DNA of 64,000 nt from Liolophura sinensis (lineage: Eukaryota; Mollusca; Polyplacophora; Chitonida; Chitonidae): NCBI RefSeq assembly GCF_032854445.1, contig NC_088297.1, forward strand, positions 6,901,740 to 6,965,739, in the 5' to 3' direction. Of this stretch, positions 38,284 to 50,699 are shown piece after piece. The notes beneath the pieces are model-generated. The model was not told where the DNA came from, ran no database searches, and saw nothing but the letters and a program-made list of their open reading frames with translations. Positions within the stretch are counted from its first letter, which is position 1, and each line of letters begins with the position of its first letter. The position numbers were made by a program, and so were the translations under genes.

Positions 38284-40400
38284 TTGATTGTTTAGCTGTT
38301 ATTTGACCTGAACTCATTCACGGACTACGAATTTGAAATTTGATATGGAATTCATGCCTGGAATATCTATTGTCCGCCCGGCATCATTGAAAACTGATGT
38401 CCGCTTCTATTTTGTGTGTTACCGGCTTTATTTAATAATTGTATAATTTCTTGCATAACTTTGTCTTTGGGAGTTGGTGTTAAACGTTGTTTTGGAAATG
38501 GATCTTGCGATTATCGACTTGGAACGCCGTTTACGGACTACGAATGGCATATGAATGTCGAACATGACGCTTATATTTACCTGGTTTGAAGATATCGGCT
38601 TTCACGCCATTCGACAATTGTGCTCCATTTTCTGTACGTTTTCTCTTGTGTTTCGCCACTTGCTAATTTTTTGAGATATTTTTTCGGACAACTTTACTGG
38701 ATTCCTAAGGGTTGACAACTCTTGTCAACCCTTCTTACGAGAGCGTTACAAGAAGTAAAGTCATTTTGGAATAGGTATTGTTGTGCCATAACAAAAAATT
38801 CAGGTGTCAACTTCATGTGGATTCTTAACAACTCCAAACGTCTTACAGAAGAACTCGATGCTCATATGCATATACCGTACAAAGACGTACCCACATGGGA
38901 TTTCTCTACTCTCTATACTACGATTCTTCACAAAGATCTTATTGAAAGAATATCGTCGTTAATTGTCTCGGTATTTACTAAAACAGGTCACCATTACATT
39001 AACGTCAGAAGCAATAAGGCTTTCTTTAGTTCTACTCTTTATAAAGGTTACCACTCATGGGATGTTACATTATTTATTGAATTATTTGAATTTCTCATTA
39101 ATAACATCTATGTGAAATTTGGAGATACCATTTACCAACAGTACATAGGTATTCCAATGGTTACCAATTGTGCGCCTCTTTTGACAGACCTATGCCTGTT
39201 TTCATATAATCACGACTATATGCAGAAATTGCTTAAAAGTAATATCTTTAAAGCTCGATCCCTTTCATTTACCAAACGGTATATTGATGATCTACTGACG
39301 TTAAATAATTCCCATATTGCTGAAGCGGTGAAGGAAATCTATCCACCTTCATTGGATTTAAAGGAGACAACAGATAGTCCTGATGGTACATGTTATTTAG
39401 ATCTATATCTGTACGGACAAGATCTGCTTTCACGCCGCCTTTACGACAAAAGGGATAATTTCAATTTTGATATTGTAAATTATCCTTATTTAGATAGCAA
39501 TATACTAAAGGGTCCTGCATATGGCGTAGGCCTATACATATCTCGCCTTGTAGCATTTGTCAGATCTTGCGTTAATTGTGATGACTTTAATCTGCGTCAC
39601 AAGTTGCTAGTTCAAAAACTAGTTTGTCAAGGACACTCCATCAAACGCCTTCATTCTAAGTTTTTCAAATTTTACAATGAGTATAACACTCTCGTTGGCA
39701 GGTATGGACAGAACGTTCAGAATCTCTGGCGATCTGCATTGTGATCAACCACATAGACGGCGCTGTTATCCCTATGTACATATCTATCACGTACACGGTA
39801 TTTAACAACAGAGATGGCGCTGGTTGCCCAATGTAACCGTCTATCTTGTATGTCATGTGTATCATCATAGATGGCGCCTCTTGTAGCATGAGATCTTTAC
39901 ATATTAACGGGAAAGGCGTAATCTTCCGTTACCTTTGAATCATAATCTGATCGGTTAGGGTCTGTAACGCTGGTCATTTTCAAACTGTATCTAATACCGC
40001 TTAACCTAGGGCTAGGGGCCGTAAAGGTAGCCATGTTAATTATATCAGCATGAAGCCTTTTTGAACAGTTGCAATTAAAGCGCGACTGAGATACTTGTTT
40101 AGCTGTAATTTGACATGGAACTCATTCACGGACTACGAATTTGAACTTTGATATGGAATTCATGCCTGGAATATTCATTGTCTGCCCGGCATCATTGAAA
40201 CCTGATAACCGCTTCTCTCTTGTGTGTTACCGGATTTATTTCTTATTTGTATAATTCTTACATACCTTTGTCTTCGGAAGTTAGTGTTAAACGTTGTTTT
40301 GGAAATGAATCTTGCGATTATCGACTTGGAACGCCCTTTACGGATTACGAATGGTATAGGAATGTCAGACTTGACGCTTATATTTGTGTATATTTCCGAG
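38284..40400 (+). mobile_element. Penelope-like element, copy 2, flanked by direct repeats
   Basis: The noncoding repeat occurs before the coding part (38284-38590) and after it (about 40090-40400) in the same orientation: GTTTAGCTGTxATTTGACxTG through GACGCTTATATTT. Between them are the RT remnant (38650-39744) and the 3' region (39745-40090). Direct repeats around a PLE coding region match the pseudo-LTR structure described for Penelope elements. End positions are approximate. Confidence 0.7.
38722..39744 (+). pseudogene. Penelope-like reverse transcriptase, internally deleted
   Basis: 340 codons, about 85-95% similar by eye to the copy at 1849-3384. Motif A is WDFSTLYTTILHKDLI and motif C RYIDDLLTLNN with the canonical Tyr. 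Upstream at 38690 the sequence TTACTGGATTCCTAAG gives YWIPK, but then about 60 bp including PKxHK and the following loop are missing and a stop intervenes. Motif B reads GIPMVTNCAPLL, with Val where copy 1 has Gly. It lacks the N-terminal third and is not functional. Confidence 0.8.
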
Positions 40401-41003
40401 AAGTGAAACATACACCGCCAGCGCGGCCTCACGGACGATACTGTCAACCCGTCCGACGTGAGAAGTTACAACATCACACACAGTTGGGATCTGCCATATC
40501 AGCGTGCCGTGCCCATTACAGCTTGTCACACACCGGACCTTAATCCTTTAATTAGAATATTCCTCTTACTTGTGGATTCTACATCCAAGTGGACCAATTT
40601 GCCCGTCGAAACCGGAATATTCCATCCGGATTTGGACGCTGTCAGCAAGAGACTATATGTTTTTTGTAATTTTTTGTATTGTTTTGCATTTTAGAGGTAT
40701 TATTTGTCTATTTTGTTTAGATATATGTTTATTTCTTGTTTCAATTGTTTCTCATCTTTACTCTCCATCGTGATATGTCAGAAGCAATGTTCACAGCGAC
40801 GATGTACCGAAACACAACCGAAGTCAGCAGGAATAGCTTATGTAGAAAGCAACTTTATGTAATTTACGTTAGAATTTTACCAGAAAAAATGTAACTAGTA
40901 AAAACTACACATATTAAAGTTCGCTATTATGGAAAAATTGTGACTCACAAAAACGAAAATATCATTTTAAATTTGGAATTGTATTCTGATATCATCGAGA
41001 ATG
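40401..41003. other. nothing recognised
   Basis: No supported feature. The overlapping short frames here have no motifs. Confidence 0.4.
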
Positions 41004-42192
41004 AATGATTAAATGAATGATTATGGCTTAACGCCAATCGGCAGTATTTCTGCCATTTCGTGGCGAGAACAAGGTGAAAAAGTGGGGCAGTTCAGGTTTT
41101 GCATATGGTAATGACAACACCAAAAACGAAATATAAACTTCGGACATATTTAAAATCAGATAAGAAGAAGAAAAAATAGGTAAAACGCGAAAACCAGCAT
41201 ATTTTTAAGAATATTAATCTATATGAATACAACTTTTTATTTACAAAAAATTATTAGTATTAAAGTTTATATTTTATGATATTGGCCAATGGCCCTCATA
41301 TATTTTATGACAGCATCGCCAGCGATCACTGTAGAATCTCTGCCGAACACGGGACTACGCAGTCGACACGGTCAACCAGGATATGTTTGATGCTACATTA
41401 GGCATTACACACTCAACACACTCTGGAGCACTGCTCCCATCTAAGATGAAATTGTGTGCTAGACGAGAGTGCCCAATACGTTACCTCGTTAAAACTACTT
41501 GGTCTCTACGAGACATTCCCCAAGTAGAAGAATCGTAGCCACTGACAGGATGAACAGTATGCAGTTTATTATGGATCTGCAGGTCCCATTCACCCTGCCA
41601 AAGGCGACAAATATATTTAAGAATACTTTGACGAAAGTCAGTATGCGGGATTTTAACCCGAGATAAAGGTTTATATAGGGCAGCTTTCGCTTTCCTGTCT
41701 ACAACTGTGTTTCCATTGATACCAATATAACTTGGTATCCAACAGAATATCATATCTTGACCTCTTTTAATCAGTTTTTCTATGTGAGGCTAATATTTCA
41801 AGTATCAATGGATTTTTAAATGTATTATACTATATTGCCAAAAGGCAACAAAGAAACGCCCAGAAGAAACCTAAGATAAGGCCAGGAGTATAGCCCTGGC
41901 CTCGGCAGAAAAGATGGAAGATGAAGGCGGAAGACGAAGAGAAGTGACTCGCTGTTCTAAGACAGCCGCAGCCGCAGCCGCAGTCGCAACTTTGTCCCCA
42001 TCCTTTGACCCGTCAGTATATATAAATTTATAACCCTTATAAGTAGCCTTAAGTTCAGCAAAACTTTGCTGAATTATAAGAGGATTTGTATGTGATTTTC
42101 TGTTTTCGTACATCAAATATTAGTTTAGGTTGTGAAAAAAGCCAGGGAGGAGACTGCAGAAAAGACACCGAAGCTATGTCCTCTAGCTTGAC
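41004..42192 (-). mobile_element. I/Nimb-like LINE copy B, 3' part only
   Basis: The GAATGAATG-type 3' tail at 41004 is followed by the 3' UTR (ATGGCTTAACGCCAATCGGC). RNase H follows at about 41480-42050: FIYTDGSKDGDKVA has the first catalytic Asp, SIFSAEARAILLALS the Glu, and IFCWIPSYIGINGN precedes the last Asp region. The homology with the copy at 54660 stops near 42192. A (GCC)n-like expansion of alanine codons (41965-41985) interrupts RNase H. Confidence 0.75.
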
Positions 42193-42454
42193 GCAAGGAC
42201 CTTGGCGTTTCTGCAGCACAATTCTCTTGTAGCAGCGCAAATTTGTCTGCTTGGCAGCGCAATACACACTTTTAGCAGCGCAGATTTTGCGCTGCCGAGA
42301 ATGTATCGCGCTGCAGAAAAAAATTCACTGAAAAAACAAGAGTGCTTAAGATATAAAATGTGGTTGTGAAAGGTGTTCTTAATAGTCTACAAAATTTAGG
42401 AACCCCACTGCCGAAAAAATCGTGGAAATTAAAATCTTTTAATTTTGAAGGGTT

Positions 42455-42619
42455 TAACCTGGCAGCGCGAAATCAAGTAGCAGAACATTTTTTCTAGCCG
42501 TTTGCAGCGCAATATATGAGGGTTTGGGAAAATAGCAGTCCAGTTGCTAAACCCTCTTGTCACGTGCTGCCCAGGGTTTACAAAAACGTTCGGTCACCAT
42601 GATTCCCGCTGCCAGGTTA
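42455..42619. mobile_element. 165-bp palindromic (foldback) element
   Basis: Ends are perfect inverted repeats TAACCTGGCAGCG / CGCTGCCAGGTTA. Inside, GCAGCGCAATATATGAGGGT and AAACCCTCTTGTCACGTGCT are also roughly complementary, so nearly the whole element can fold. A relative lies at 46265-46450, and single arms are at 42240-42310 and 43250-43330. Confidence 0.6.
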
Positions 42620-43661
42620 CAGACTTAGCACATTTACAACATGTGCATGAATTTAACACAGGCTTAAATGGGCCGTAGCCTCTGCCCACTAATGCACCCC
42701 ATAAATTTCCAGAATAAGCAGGAAATTCCAGTTTTCAAGCCTAACTGTATATTGTACACATTGCACTTTTACTTCGGTCCGAAATTAGATAAGATATCTT
42801 TCAAATCAGTGAAGTTAGATCCAAAAATGTTTCATTTTTCCACGTATTTTAAAGCCCAGTTGCAAACATAGCACACTGGGGCCAGTTGTTACATTTTCGT
42901 ACTCGGTGTAAAATTTTTCCACATATATATGAAGTAATAGATGGTTCAAACTAGGAAACGGACTCAAATGCTGTCTGTGACTTAAGTTTTGCTTAAGTTT
43001 TGAAAAACATGTGCATGAATTTAATCTTAAATGGGTCATAGTCTCTGCCCAGTAATGCATCCAGACATCTGTAGAAAATAAAGGGAAATGTGGATGTCAA
43101 CAATCTCTGTATATTACACACTTGATACTTTTACTTCAGTCCAAATTTGGGGTTAGCCGTGTGCTATGCAATACATAAGGGTGTCACACAATTATAATGG
43201 TGTTACAAAACCCTCATAGAGGATTGTTCAGGAATATTTGGACAAAGTCCGTAACTTGGCAGCGCAAATCGCGGTGACAGAACGTTTCTCCAGCCGTGTG
43301 AAGCGCAATACATAAGGGTTTTACAAAATACTACTCGTCCTACCACTCGTGCTAACCCTAGCATAGCAGTCATCAAATGAAAGCAAAGCTCAGTAGAATT
43401 TGGCCAAACATGCCACGAAAGAGTAGTTCAAAAAAGAAAAAGCTCAAGGTATATGTTGTGGTCACATCATAATTCATTCACTTTTAAGTTTGCCACTTTT
43501 TTCTTTTTGTTCAATGAATGTTCTGACTCTGTAGGTGAGCTGCTTGATAGTAAAATCTTTCAGTAAGTCAGCTGTTTCTGTAGATGCTCCTTCTCAGGCC
43601 TGCTTCATTTGTCGTGATGTCATGGGCTCGCTGGAATCTATGAACTCCAGGCATAGAGCCC
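42620..43661. other. mostly unrecognised; one palindrome arm
   Basis: 43250-43330 contains TTGGCAGCGCAAATCGC, GACAGAACGTTTCTCCAGCC and GCGCAATACATAAGGG, matching 46458-46510. GTGCATGAATTTAA and TAATGCA(C/T)CC blocks at 42640-42710 recur at 43008-43065. No frame is supported. Confidence 0.4.
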
Positions 43662-44403
43662 TTAACCCCTGCAGGGAATCTGGCGCAAACGCGCGGCGTT
43701 AACGTTAAGTGGTTCGTCTGGTGGAGGCAGGACGTTGTGAACGTCTCCTGTCAACACTGGAGGTTGTACAGCTGGGGCGTCATTGGTGATTTCCCCAGGT
43801 CGTAATACATGGCGAACTGTGCCTACCAGGTTGCCAACACTTTCAGGCTGCATCAGTTGGTAATATGTCTTCTCCGTCTGCAGGGAGTGGCCAAGCTGGC
43901 GAGCCAACTCTCCTCGTTTCTCCGGGTGCTGCTGCCCGCATGGCGGTCACCAGCGCCTGTCTAACATCTTTGCGGCATATGGACCGACCAAGTACACTTC
44001 GGTAGTTTCTGTTGAACATTCCATGAATGTTGGAACTGTTGTGTGGCTCTCCACTGCTGTAATGTACAAACACACAGTCTTCTGGACCTGGTCTTTGCCC
44101 TCGTGACCTTCTTGGAGAGAGGCACGTGACCAGCGCAGCGCGTACAAGACTGGTTTTGTGATTGGTCACGGCAACCACAAACTCTGTGTCACCGCTATCA
44201 CTCACCACCCTCTTTGCCGTGTTGAAGTTCCCAAGAGTCATATTCTTTAAAACACCTGACCTGTGGCCGGTGTTAATCAAGGTCATGAAACTAAGGTAGG
44301 AACTGATGGTGTAGTACCTTCCACTGTTAATGTCAATTTCCTCACCCGACATAATCGTATTTAGCAATCGCTCAGCTTCCCGCGAAGCCTCGATGGCTTT
44401 CAG
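43662..44403 (-). pseudogene. tyrosine-recombinase-like protein (Crypton/DIRS-like), frameshifted
   Basis: Minus-strand frame 44403 to about 43930 reads AIEASREAERLLNTIMSGEE, then LINTGHRSGVLKNMTLGNF, which fits the box I Arg of tyrosine recombinases, a beta section with VAVTNHKTSL (possible Lys), and RKDVRQALVTAM. In a second frame from about 43930 to 43662 follows HPEKRGELARQLGHSLQTEK then TYYQLM, giving His-x-x-x-Arg, a GHS and the candidate nucleophile Tyr. The frames meet in a (GCA)n run at 43924-43934, so a single slip explains the break. A proline-rich tail ends at 43662. No reverse transcriptase is near. The family call is from motif order only. Confidence 0.5.
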
Positions 44404-44416
44404 TTCAAAAGTTTGG

Positions 44417-45310
44417 AGAAAAATTAAAAACCCATAGCGGGTTAATTACAAGAACACGTAGTATAACATTAGTATTACATGAGTGTGAAACGTGATCAAA
44501 TTTTGGTTATAGTTTTCAAATTCTGAAGACATGAAATCGTAAAGTTGTCGTATATAGTAAATTTATTGTTGCGTTGTTGTTGTTTAACTTTAAAGCTTTC
44601 GAAAAAATGTAAAACCCACAGCAGAATACTTTACATGGTCAGGTAGTATAACATTAGTACTACATGCGTGTCAAACATGATAATAATCCTGGTAATACTT
44701 TTCAATGTATGATGGCTTGAAGTGGTAAAGTTGTATATTATAGAAAAGGTATTGTTGCGGTAATGTTGTTTAAGTTTGAAGCCTGCGAAAAAATTTAAAA
44801 CCCACAGCGGAACGCTTTACATAGTCACGTCGTATAAAATTAGTACTACATGCGTGTAAAACACAATAATAATCCCGGTAATACTTTTTAATGTATGATG
44901 GCTTAAAATCATAAAGGTGTCGTACATAGTCAAAGCAATGTTTTGATGTTGCCGTTTCGCTTTAACATTTTCCGACAAAATAAAAAAGGCACAGCAAAAT
45001 GTTTTGCATAGAAACGTAGACTAGCATTAGTACTACATACATGTGAAACATGATAACAAATCTAGTAATACTTTTCAATGTATGAAGACTTGAAATGGTA
45101 AAGTTGTACGTAATAAACGTATTGTTATGATGTTGTTCTTTTGATTCAAAGTTTACAGAAAAATTGAAAAGCCCCAGCGGAATGCCCTACATAGGCCTGT
45201 AGTATATTAGTATATTATTAGGGCTATATGTGTGTGAAACATTGTAATAATCTGAACAATACGCTTCAATGGATAAAGGCTTAAAGTTCTAATGTTATCA
45301 TACATCGCTT
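44417..45310. repeat. satellite-like array of about five 184-bp monomers
   Basis: The anchor (G)TATAACATTAGTACTACATG recurs at about 44458, 44645, 44829, 45011 and 45195, each preceded by AAAACCCACAGC(G/A)GAAT and followed by CAATGTATGATGGCTT and GTAAAGTTGT. Spacing is 182-187 bp. Monomers are well diverged. The array abuts the 5' side of the recombinase-like frame. Confidence 0.7.
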
Positions 45311-46264
45311 ACAAAACGCGAGGAGCGGTAATAATATGGGTCAATACTAACAAAAACAAAAGGAACAGCAATCATTGCCATGAATGTGTGTATGTATCAA
45401 TGACTGACAAAGATGATACTTAAGTTTCATTGCCTTGAAAACCGGCGTGTGAAAATTGGTAAGTGAATGAAAAAATTCGTATTTTAAAAGAGATCTTCGC
45501 GTAATGACTGATAAAAATACTATGTAATGTTGACAAATATGTTCACAGACGATCTTTCAATAATTTTAAAAGAAATAATAGAATCTTACCCTATTAAATT
45601 ATAAAATGTTGAGAGCGTGAAATCGACCTTGACTTGTGGAAATGACATTCAAAAAACGCGTGAACATTGCGCTTAATATGTCTGCTATCATAGCTTTATG
45701 TTTTTTCTGAAAATTGGCCTATATGATGTGAACAGCATCAAACGAAAACTTCACACTCAAAAAACACACAATTGCAGTCACAGATTTGTGTATTCTCAGT
45801 GTTTTAGGGAAAAATATCCTCCCTAACCATGTGTTCACTAAGGGATATTTTTATACTGATGTGCTACCTTGGTAATGCAATAAACACTGAAAAATTTGTA
45901 TTACACCTTCACTGTTTATTGTACCTGTAAACATTAAGTATTTTTATCGCACGAAGGGAATTCATCCATTTATCCTGATAAATACAGTTGAAAATGAAAA
46001 TTAAAGTTATGACATCGTGTAAAAAAAACAGACCCTACAAAAAGTTTGTTCGTGTACCTGAAGTGACAACTTTAAACTGCAAGTCACAAAAAAAAAATTT
46101 GCTGTAGCGCCTTAATACTTTGGGTGCATGTGCAGAAATGCTTTTTCTATCATATGCTTGAGACAAGTAGTGCCTCTGCCTCAACTTTTTGCTCTGCATG
46201 CACCCAAATCATACACCAAAATCTGTTTATGTCAGGGTTATAGGGCTCTCTATAAGTGATGGAT
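45311..46264. other. nothing recognised
   Basis: A+T-rich, with no supported feature. Confidence 0.4.
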
Positions 46265-46450
46265 TTAAGTGTGTTACCCGGCAGCGCAATTCCTTGAAAC
46301 AGAACGTCTTTGCAAACCCTTGGCAACGTATGACATGAGGGATTGTGGTATTTTGTCGTGATTTCCTGAATCCTCTTGTCATGCGCTGCCAAGGAATTGC
46401 AAAAACCGTTCTGTGTCGAGGAATAGCGCTGCCGAGTAACACACTCTTAA
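46265..46450. mobile_element. 186-bp palindromic (foldback) element
   Basis: The left arm begins TTAAGTGTGTTACCCGGCAG, and the complement of the right arm begins TTAAGAGTGTGTTACTCGG. Continuing arms share CAGCGCxATTCCT, GAxACAGAACG and TTTGCAA. The interior pairs CATGAGGGATT with TCCTCTTGTCATG. Related to the element at 42455. Confidence 0.6.
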
Positions 46451-46483
46451 TTCCATGACTTGGCAGCGCACTTTGCAGTGACA

Positions 46484-47533
46484 GAACGTTTTCTCCAGCC
46501 GTATGCAGCGCAATACATGAGGGTTTCAAAAAAAATTAAAATCATTACACCAAACCTTGATGTATCGCCCTGCAAAGGGCTGGAGAATGAATGAATGGAT
46601 GATTATGGCTTTACGCCACATCGACAATTTTCCAGCCATATCGTGGTGAGAACATGTTTTAATCTATAGATCAGTATAGGGTTTTCCCGAAGAGAATGAG
46701 AACATATAAATCAAATATAAAGGACACACATGTTTAAAACCCATTAAAACCCCCAAACCTCAGTTAAATTTTTTAAAAATTCTAATGTGTATGTATAACA
46801 AGAAATAACGTAAAAACAGTTATATCTTATAATATAAACCTATACATTTTAAGTAATCAATAACAGCATCGCCAGCGACGCTGTCAAATAAGTCAAATAT
46901 AGAGTTGACCGTGTAGAATCTTTGCCAAATATAAGCAAAGTCTGCACAGTCAACAAGGATATGTTTGATGCCGTATTTGGAACTACATCCAACACACTCA
47001 GGAGCACTGAACGTTTTCTCCAGCCGTATGCAGCGCAATACATGAGGGTTTCAAAAAAAATTAAAATCATTACACCAAACCTTGATGTATCGCCCTGCAA
47101 AGGGCTGGAGAATGAATGAATGGATGATTATGGCTTTACGCCACATCGACAATTTTCCAGCCATATCGTGGTGAGAACATGTTTTAATCTATAGATCAGT
47201 ATAGGGTTTTCCCGAAGAGAATGAGAACATATAAATCAAATATAAAGGACACACATGTTTAAAACCCATTAAAACCCCCAAACCTCAGTTAAATTTTTTA
47301 AAAATTCTAATGTGTATGTATAACAAGAAATAACGTAAAAACAGTTATATCTTATAATATAAACCTATACATTTTAAGTAATCAATAACAGCATCGCCAG
47401 CGACGCTGTCAAATAAGTCAAATATAGAGTTGACCGTGTAGAATCTTTGCCAAATATAAGCAAAGTCTGCACAGTCAACAAGGATATGTTTGATGCCGTA
47501 TTTGGAACTACATCCAACACACTCAGGAGCACT
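46484..47533. repeat. 525-bp tandem duplication, two near-identical copies
   Basis: Positions 46484-47008 and 47009-47533 read the same throughout, with no difference noticed. The unit begins GAACGTTTTCTCCAGCCG in the palindrome-family arm and ends in the LINE 3' part at ACTCAGGAGCACTG. The junction (GCACTG/AACGTT) joins LINE sequence directly to flanking repeat, so this is a duplication spanning the LINE 3' boundary. Confidence 0.9.
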
Positions 47534-50500
47534 GCTCCCTTCCAGGATAACCTTGTGTGTTAGACGAGAATGCCCAATACGGCATCTTGTTAAAACTACT
47601 TGGTCTCTACGAGACATGCCAAAGTATAATTATTGTACCCATTGACAAGATGAATAGCATGCAGTTTGTTATGGACCTGCAAGTTCCATTCATCCTGCCA
47701 AAGGCGACGAATATATTTAAGAATATTAGACGTAAAATCAGTATACGGGATTTTAATCTTAAAAATGGGTTTGTTAACGGCAGCTTTCGCCTCCCTGTCT
47801 ACAACAATATACCTATATGCCAATATGAGGTTCTAAAAGCACCAAGGCTGAGCCTCAAGCCTTGGTGATGGACCGGATCCAACATTTTAATATACGACTT
47901 CCTAGCGGAAGCGTAAATGATGGATCCATAGTCCAATTTAGACCTCACCAGAAAACGATATAAATTAGGTAAAACTGATCGGTCAGCGCCCCAGTCGGTG
48001 CTAAACACGACCTTAATTATATCGAGCGCCCTTGTACATTTAGCTTTAAGCATTTTAATATGGGGTATGAAAGATAATTTATTATCAAATATAACCCCTA
48101 AAAATTTATTTTCTCCAACAGTTTTCACTGGTCCACCATAAAAATTAAGCTCAGGGTCTAGATGGAGTTTCTGTTTATTACAAAAATGCATACCGACGGT
48201 TTTAGACGTAGAAAATCTAAAACCATTGGCAACTGCCCATTTCTCGATCTTACTGAGACAAAGCTGCAGTTGCCGCTCGATGTTATTCATATTTTTAGCA
48301 AGGTAGCATAAGAGGAAATCATCTACATATAATGAATTATCTGTGTCATGTCAATGTTTTAGCCAAACTCTTAATTTTTATGCTAAACCGTGTTGATGAA
48401 AGGATATTGCCCTGAGGTGCACCCATCTCCTGCTCGTGTTAGTCAGAGAGAGTAGGCCCCACCAATACTTTAAAATTACGATCAGATAAAAATTGAGATA
48501 TAAATAAAGGTAAGCGACCCTTTAATCCCATATGTAAAAGGTCTTCCAAAATACCATGTTTCCATGTGGTGTCGTAGGCCATTTCAAGGTCGGGAAAAAT
48601 CTAAAGCAGATCGACCTTGACGAAAACAAAATTGAAAATTAGATAAAAGCTTGTTGGCTTCAAGAAACCATACAAGTCTATCGTTTATCATCCGTTCCAT
48701 AGTCTTACACACGCAGCTGGTAGAGCTATAGGACAGTAATTATTTGGATCGGTATGATCCTTACGCGGTATAGGACCCGGGATAATAAACGCCTCCCTCC
48801 ATGATGACGAGAAACTACCAGTCGTCCAAATTTCATTAAGCAAGTCCAAGAGAGTCTCAAGTGGCTCAGATAGTAAATGGTTCAGAAGCTTATAATATGT
48901 ATTATCTGGGCCACACGCAGTATCATGTGCATTTTCCAATGAAGTTTTAGGCTTCTCAGTCGAAAACGGTTGATTATAATCTTCTAAATTATCAGAAGAA
49001 AAGGGCAATTTTATGTTCTCCTTTTGTTTTTTAACATGCTGAAACTCAGCAGTGTAATTCCCTGCTTACGATTTCTGAGATACTGTTTCAGCTAGTTTAT
49101 TGAATATATCAGACGCAGATGTTAATTAGGTGTCTCCAATTCTTTAATGCTGAACTTTGGCTTTATTGTTTTTGGCCTTAAGTTTCTGAACCATGTTCTA
49201 GACCTTACCCATGGGTGTTTTTGACGTAATGCCTGAAAAAAACTTCGCCAACAAGATCGTTTCTTGGACTTTAGTAAACGCCAAGCCTTAGCTCTATATA
49301 CACGAACCTGGTTTAAGTTATTATTATTAGGATAATGATTAAATCCGCGATCGGCCCTTTACCATCCTGTATGGCTCTGCCACGGTCATTATCATACCAG
49401 TGTTTTCTTTTGGACTCCGGATTTTTCGAGGTCTTTGGTATGGTTCTTTCGGTTGCTGTTAATACAAGTTCATTAATTTTAAGAAAGGATCAGCAGCAGC
49501 ATTGAGATTCTCTGGGGGTGATATCAGCCTCACAGAACATCTCAAATACCACCCAATCTGCTTTATGGAACTTCCACCTGGATACGCGTTCTAAAGAATT
49601 AAAGGTGAGATGCTCTAGGACAATAGGAAAATGGTCACTACTACAGAGATCGCCATGCACCTTCCAAGAAAAATCAAAGAAAGTGATGTGATAGTGAGAT
49701 CGATAGCAGAATAAGTGCCGTTACCCGGTTGTGAATAGGTATTACAACCATCATTGAAATAACCAGTTCCTCCATCGATAAGAAGTCTCCCACTATCTTG
49801 CCCTTATTATTTATGTTATTACTCCCCCATAGGGGGTTATGGGAATTAAAATCTCCCATTATTATAAACGGTTTTGGCAATTGTTCTGTTAAATTTTTTA
49901 ACCGCAAAGCTGACAAAGAAATGTTAGGAGGAATATACACGGAACATAATGTGATTGTTTCAGACAATGAAACACGGACGGTCACAGCCTGAAGCTCTGT
50001 ATCCAGAGCAACAGGGCTGTGAATAATATTGTTATTTATGAATATTGAGGAGCCGCCTGCAGCTCGCTCTTCTTCATTTGAGTAAGTAGTATATTATGAA
50101 TAATTTTTAAGAGTAATTTTATCCTTGTTACGCGTCTTCAGGTGAGTTTCCTGAAGACAAAGGGCAATAGGATTTATTGATTTAAGTTGCTGTGTTATTT
50201 TAATAAAATTTACCCACGACCTCCACAATTCCATTGTATAATTTTGTCATTTATAGGCATTATGGAGGGAGACGTATAGGGGGGTTCTCGTTATGTTTGG
50301 ACCAAGGACGACCCTTTCTTGGAGATCGGCTGGAAGATCTCCCTGGTGCGGGTGATGTATCCATCACGTCCACATCTGATACTGAAGGACCAACGTCCTC
50401 CAACAATCAAAACATATTCAAGTTTGGAGAGGGTCCCTAATGGGCTTAGAGGGACGCTCTGTGGGGCGACTAGGTTTATTATTTTGGTTATGAGCTTTAT

Positions 50501-50690
50501 TTTCAGATTTAGTTCTGGCAGTTTTGTTTTTGGGTTGATCAGGTTTATCAGTTTGTTGTGTATTATTTAGTGATTTTTTTTTTTAATTTACTGTAATATT
50601 CTGGGTTGAACAGGAATTACGGGCAGATTGAGCAGCAGGCTGTAAAGATATCGAACTAGGTTTGTCGTTTCAAATGGGCCAACGCAAAGC
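46585..50690 (-). mobile_element. I/Nimb-like LINE copy C (ORF1 end, endonuclease, RT, RNase H)
   Basis: Minus strand. 50440-50640 is the basic, low-complexity ORF1 C-terminus (KPDQPKNKTARTKSENK). 49674-50100 is the endonuclease (CSVYIPPNIS; FIIMGDFNSHNPLWG). 48690-49010 is the RT start (CGPDNTYYKLL; NNYCPIAL). 48290-48340 has YVDDFLLCYLA with the YxDD motif. 47799-48290 is the RT thumb (KIEKWAVANGFRFS) and 47345-47820 the RNase H remnant and C-terminus. Frameshifts and a deletion of most of RNase H make it inactive. Its 3' 400 bp are present twice because of the 525-bp duplication. Confidence 0.8.
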
Positions 50691-50699
50691 CCCATAAGG

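Noticed and set aside
40224-40406. Small conserved ORF (about 60 codons) within the Penelope noncoding repeat
   Set aside because: Frames differ between copies and substitutions do not look protein-constrained.
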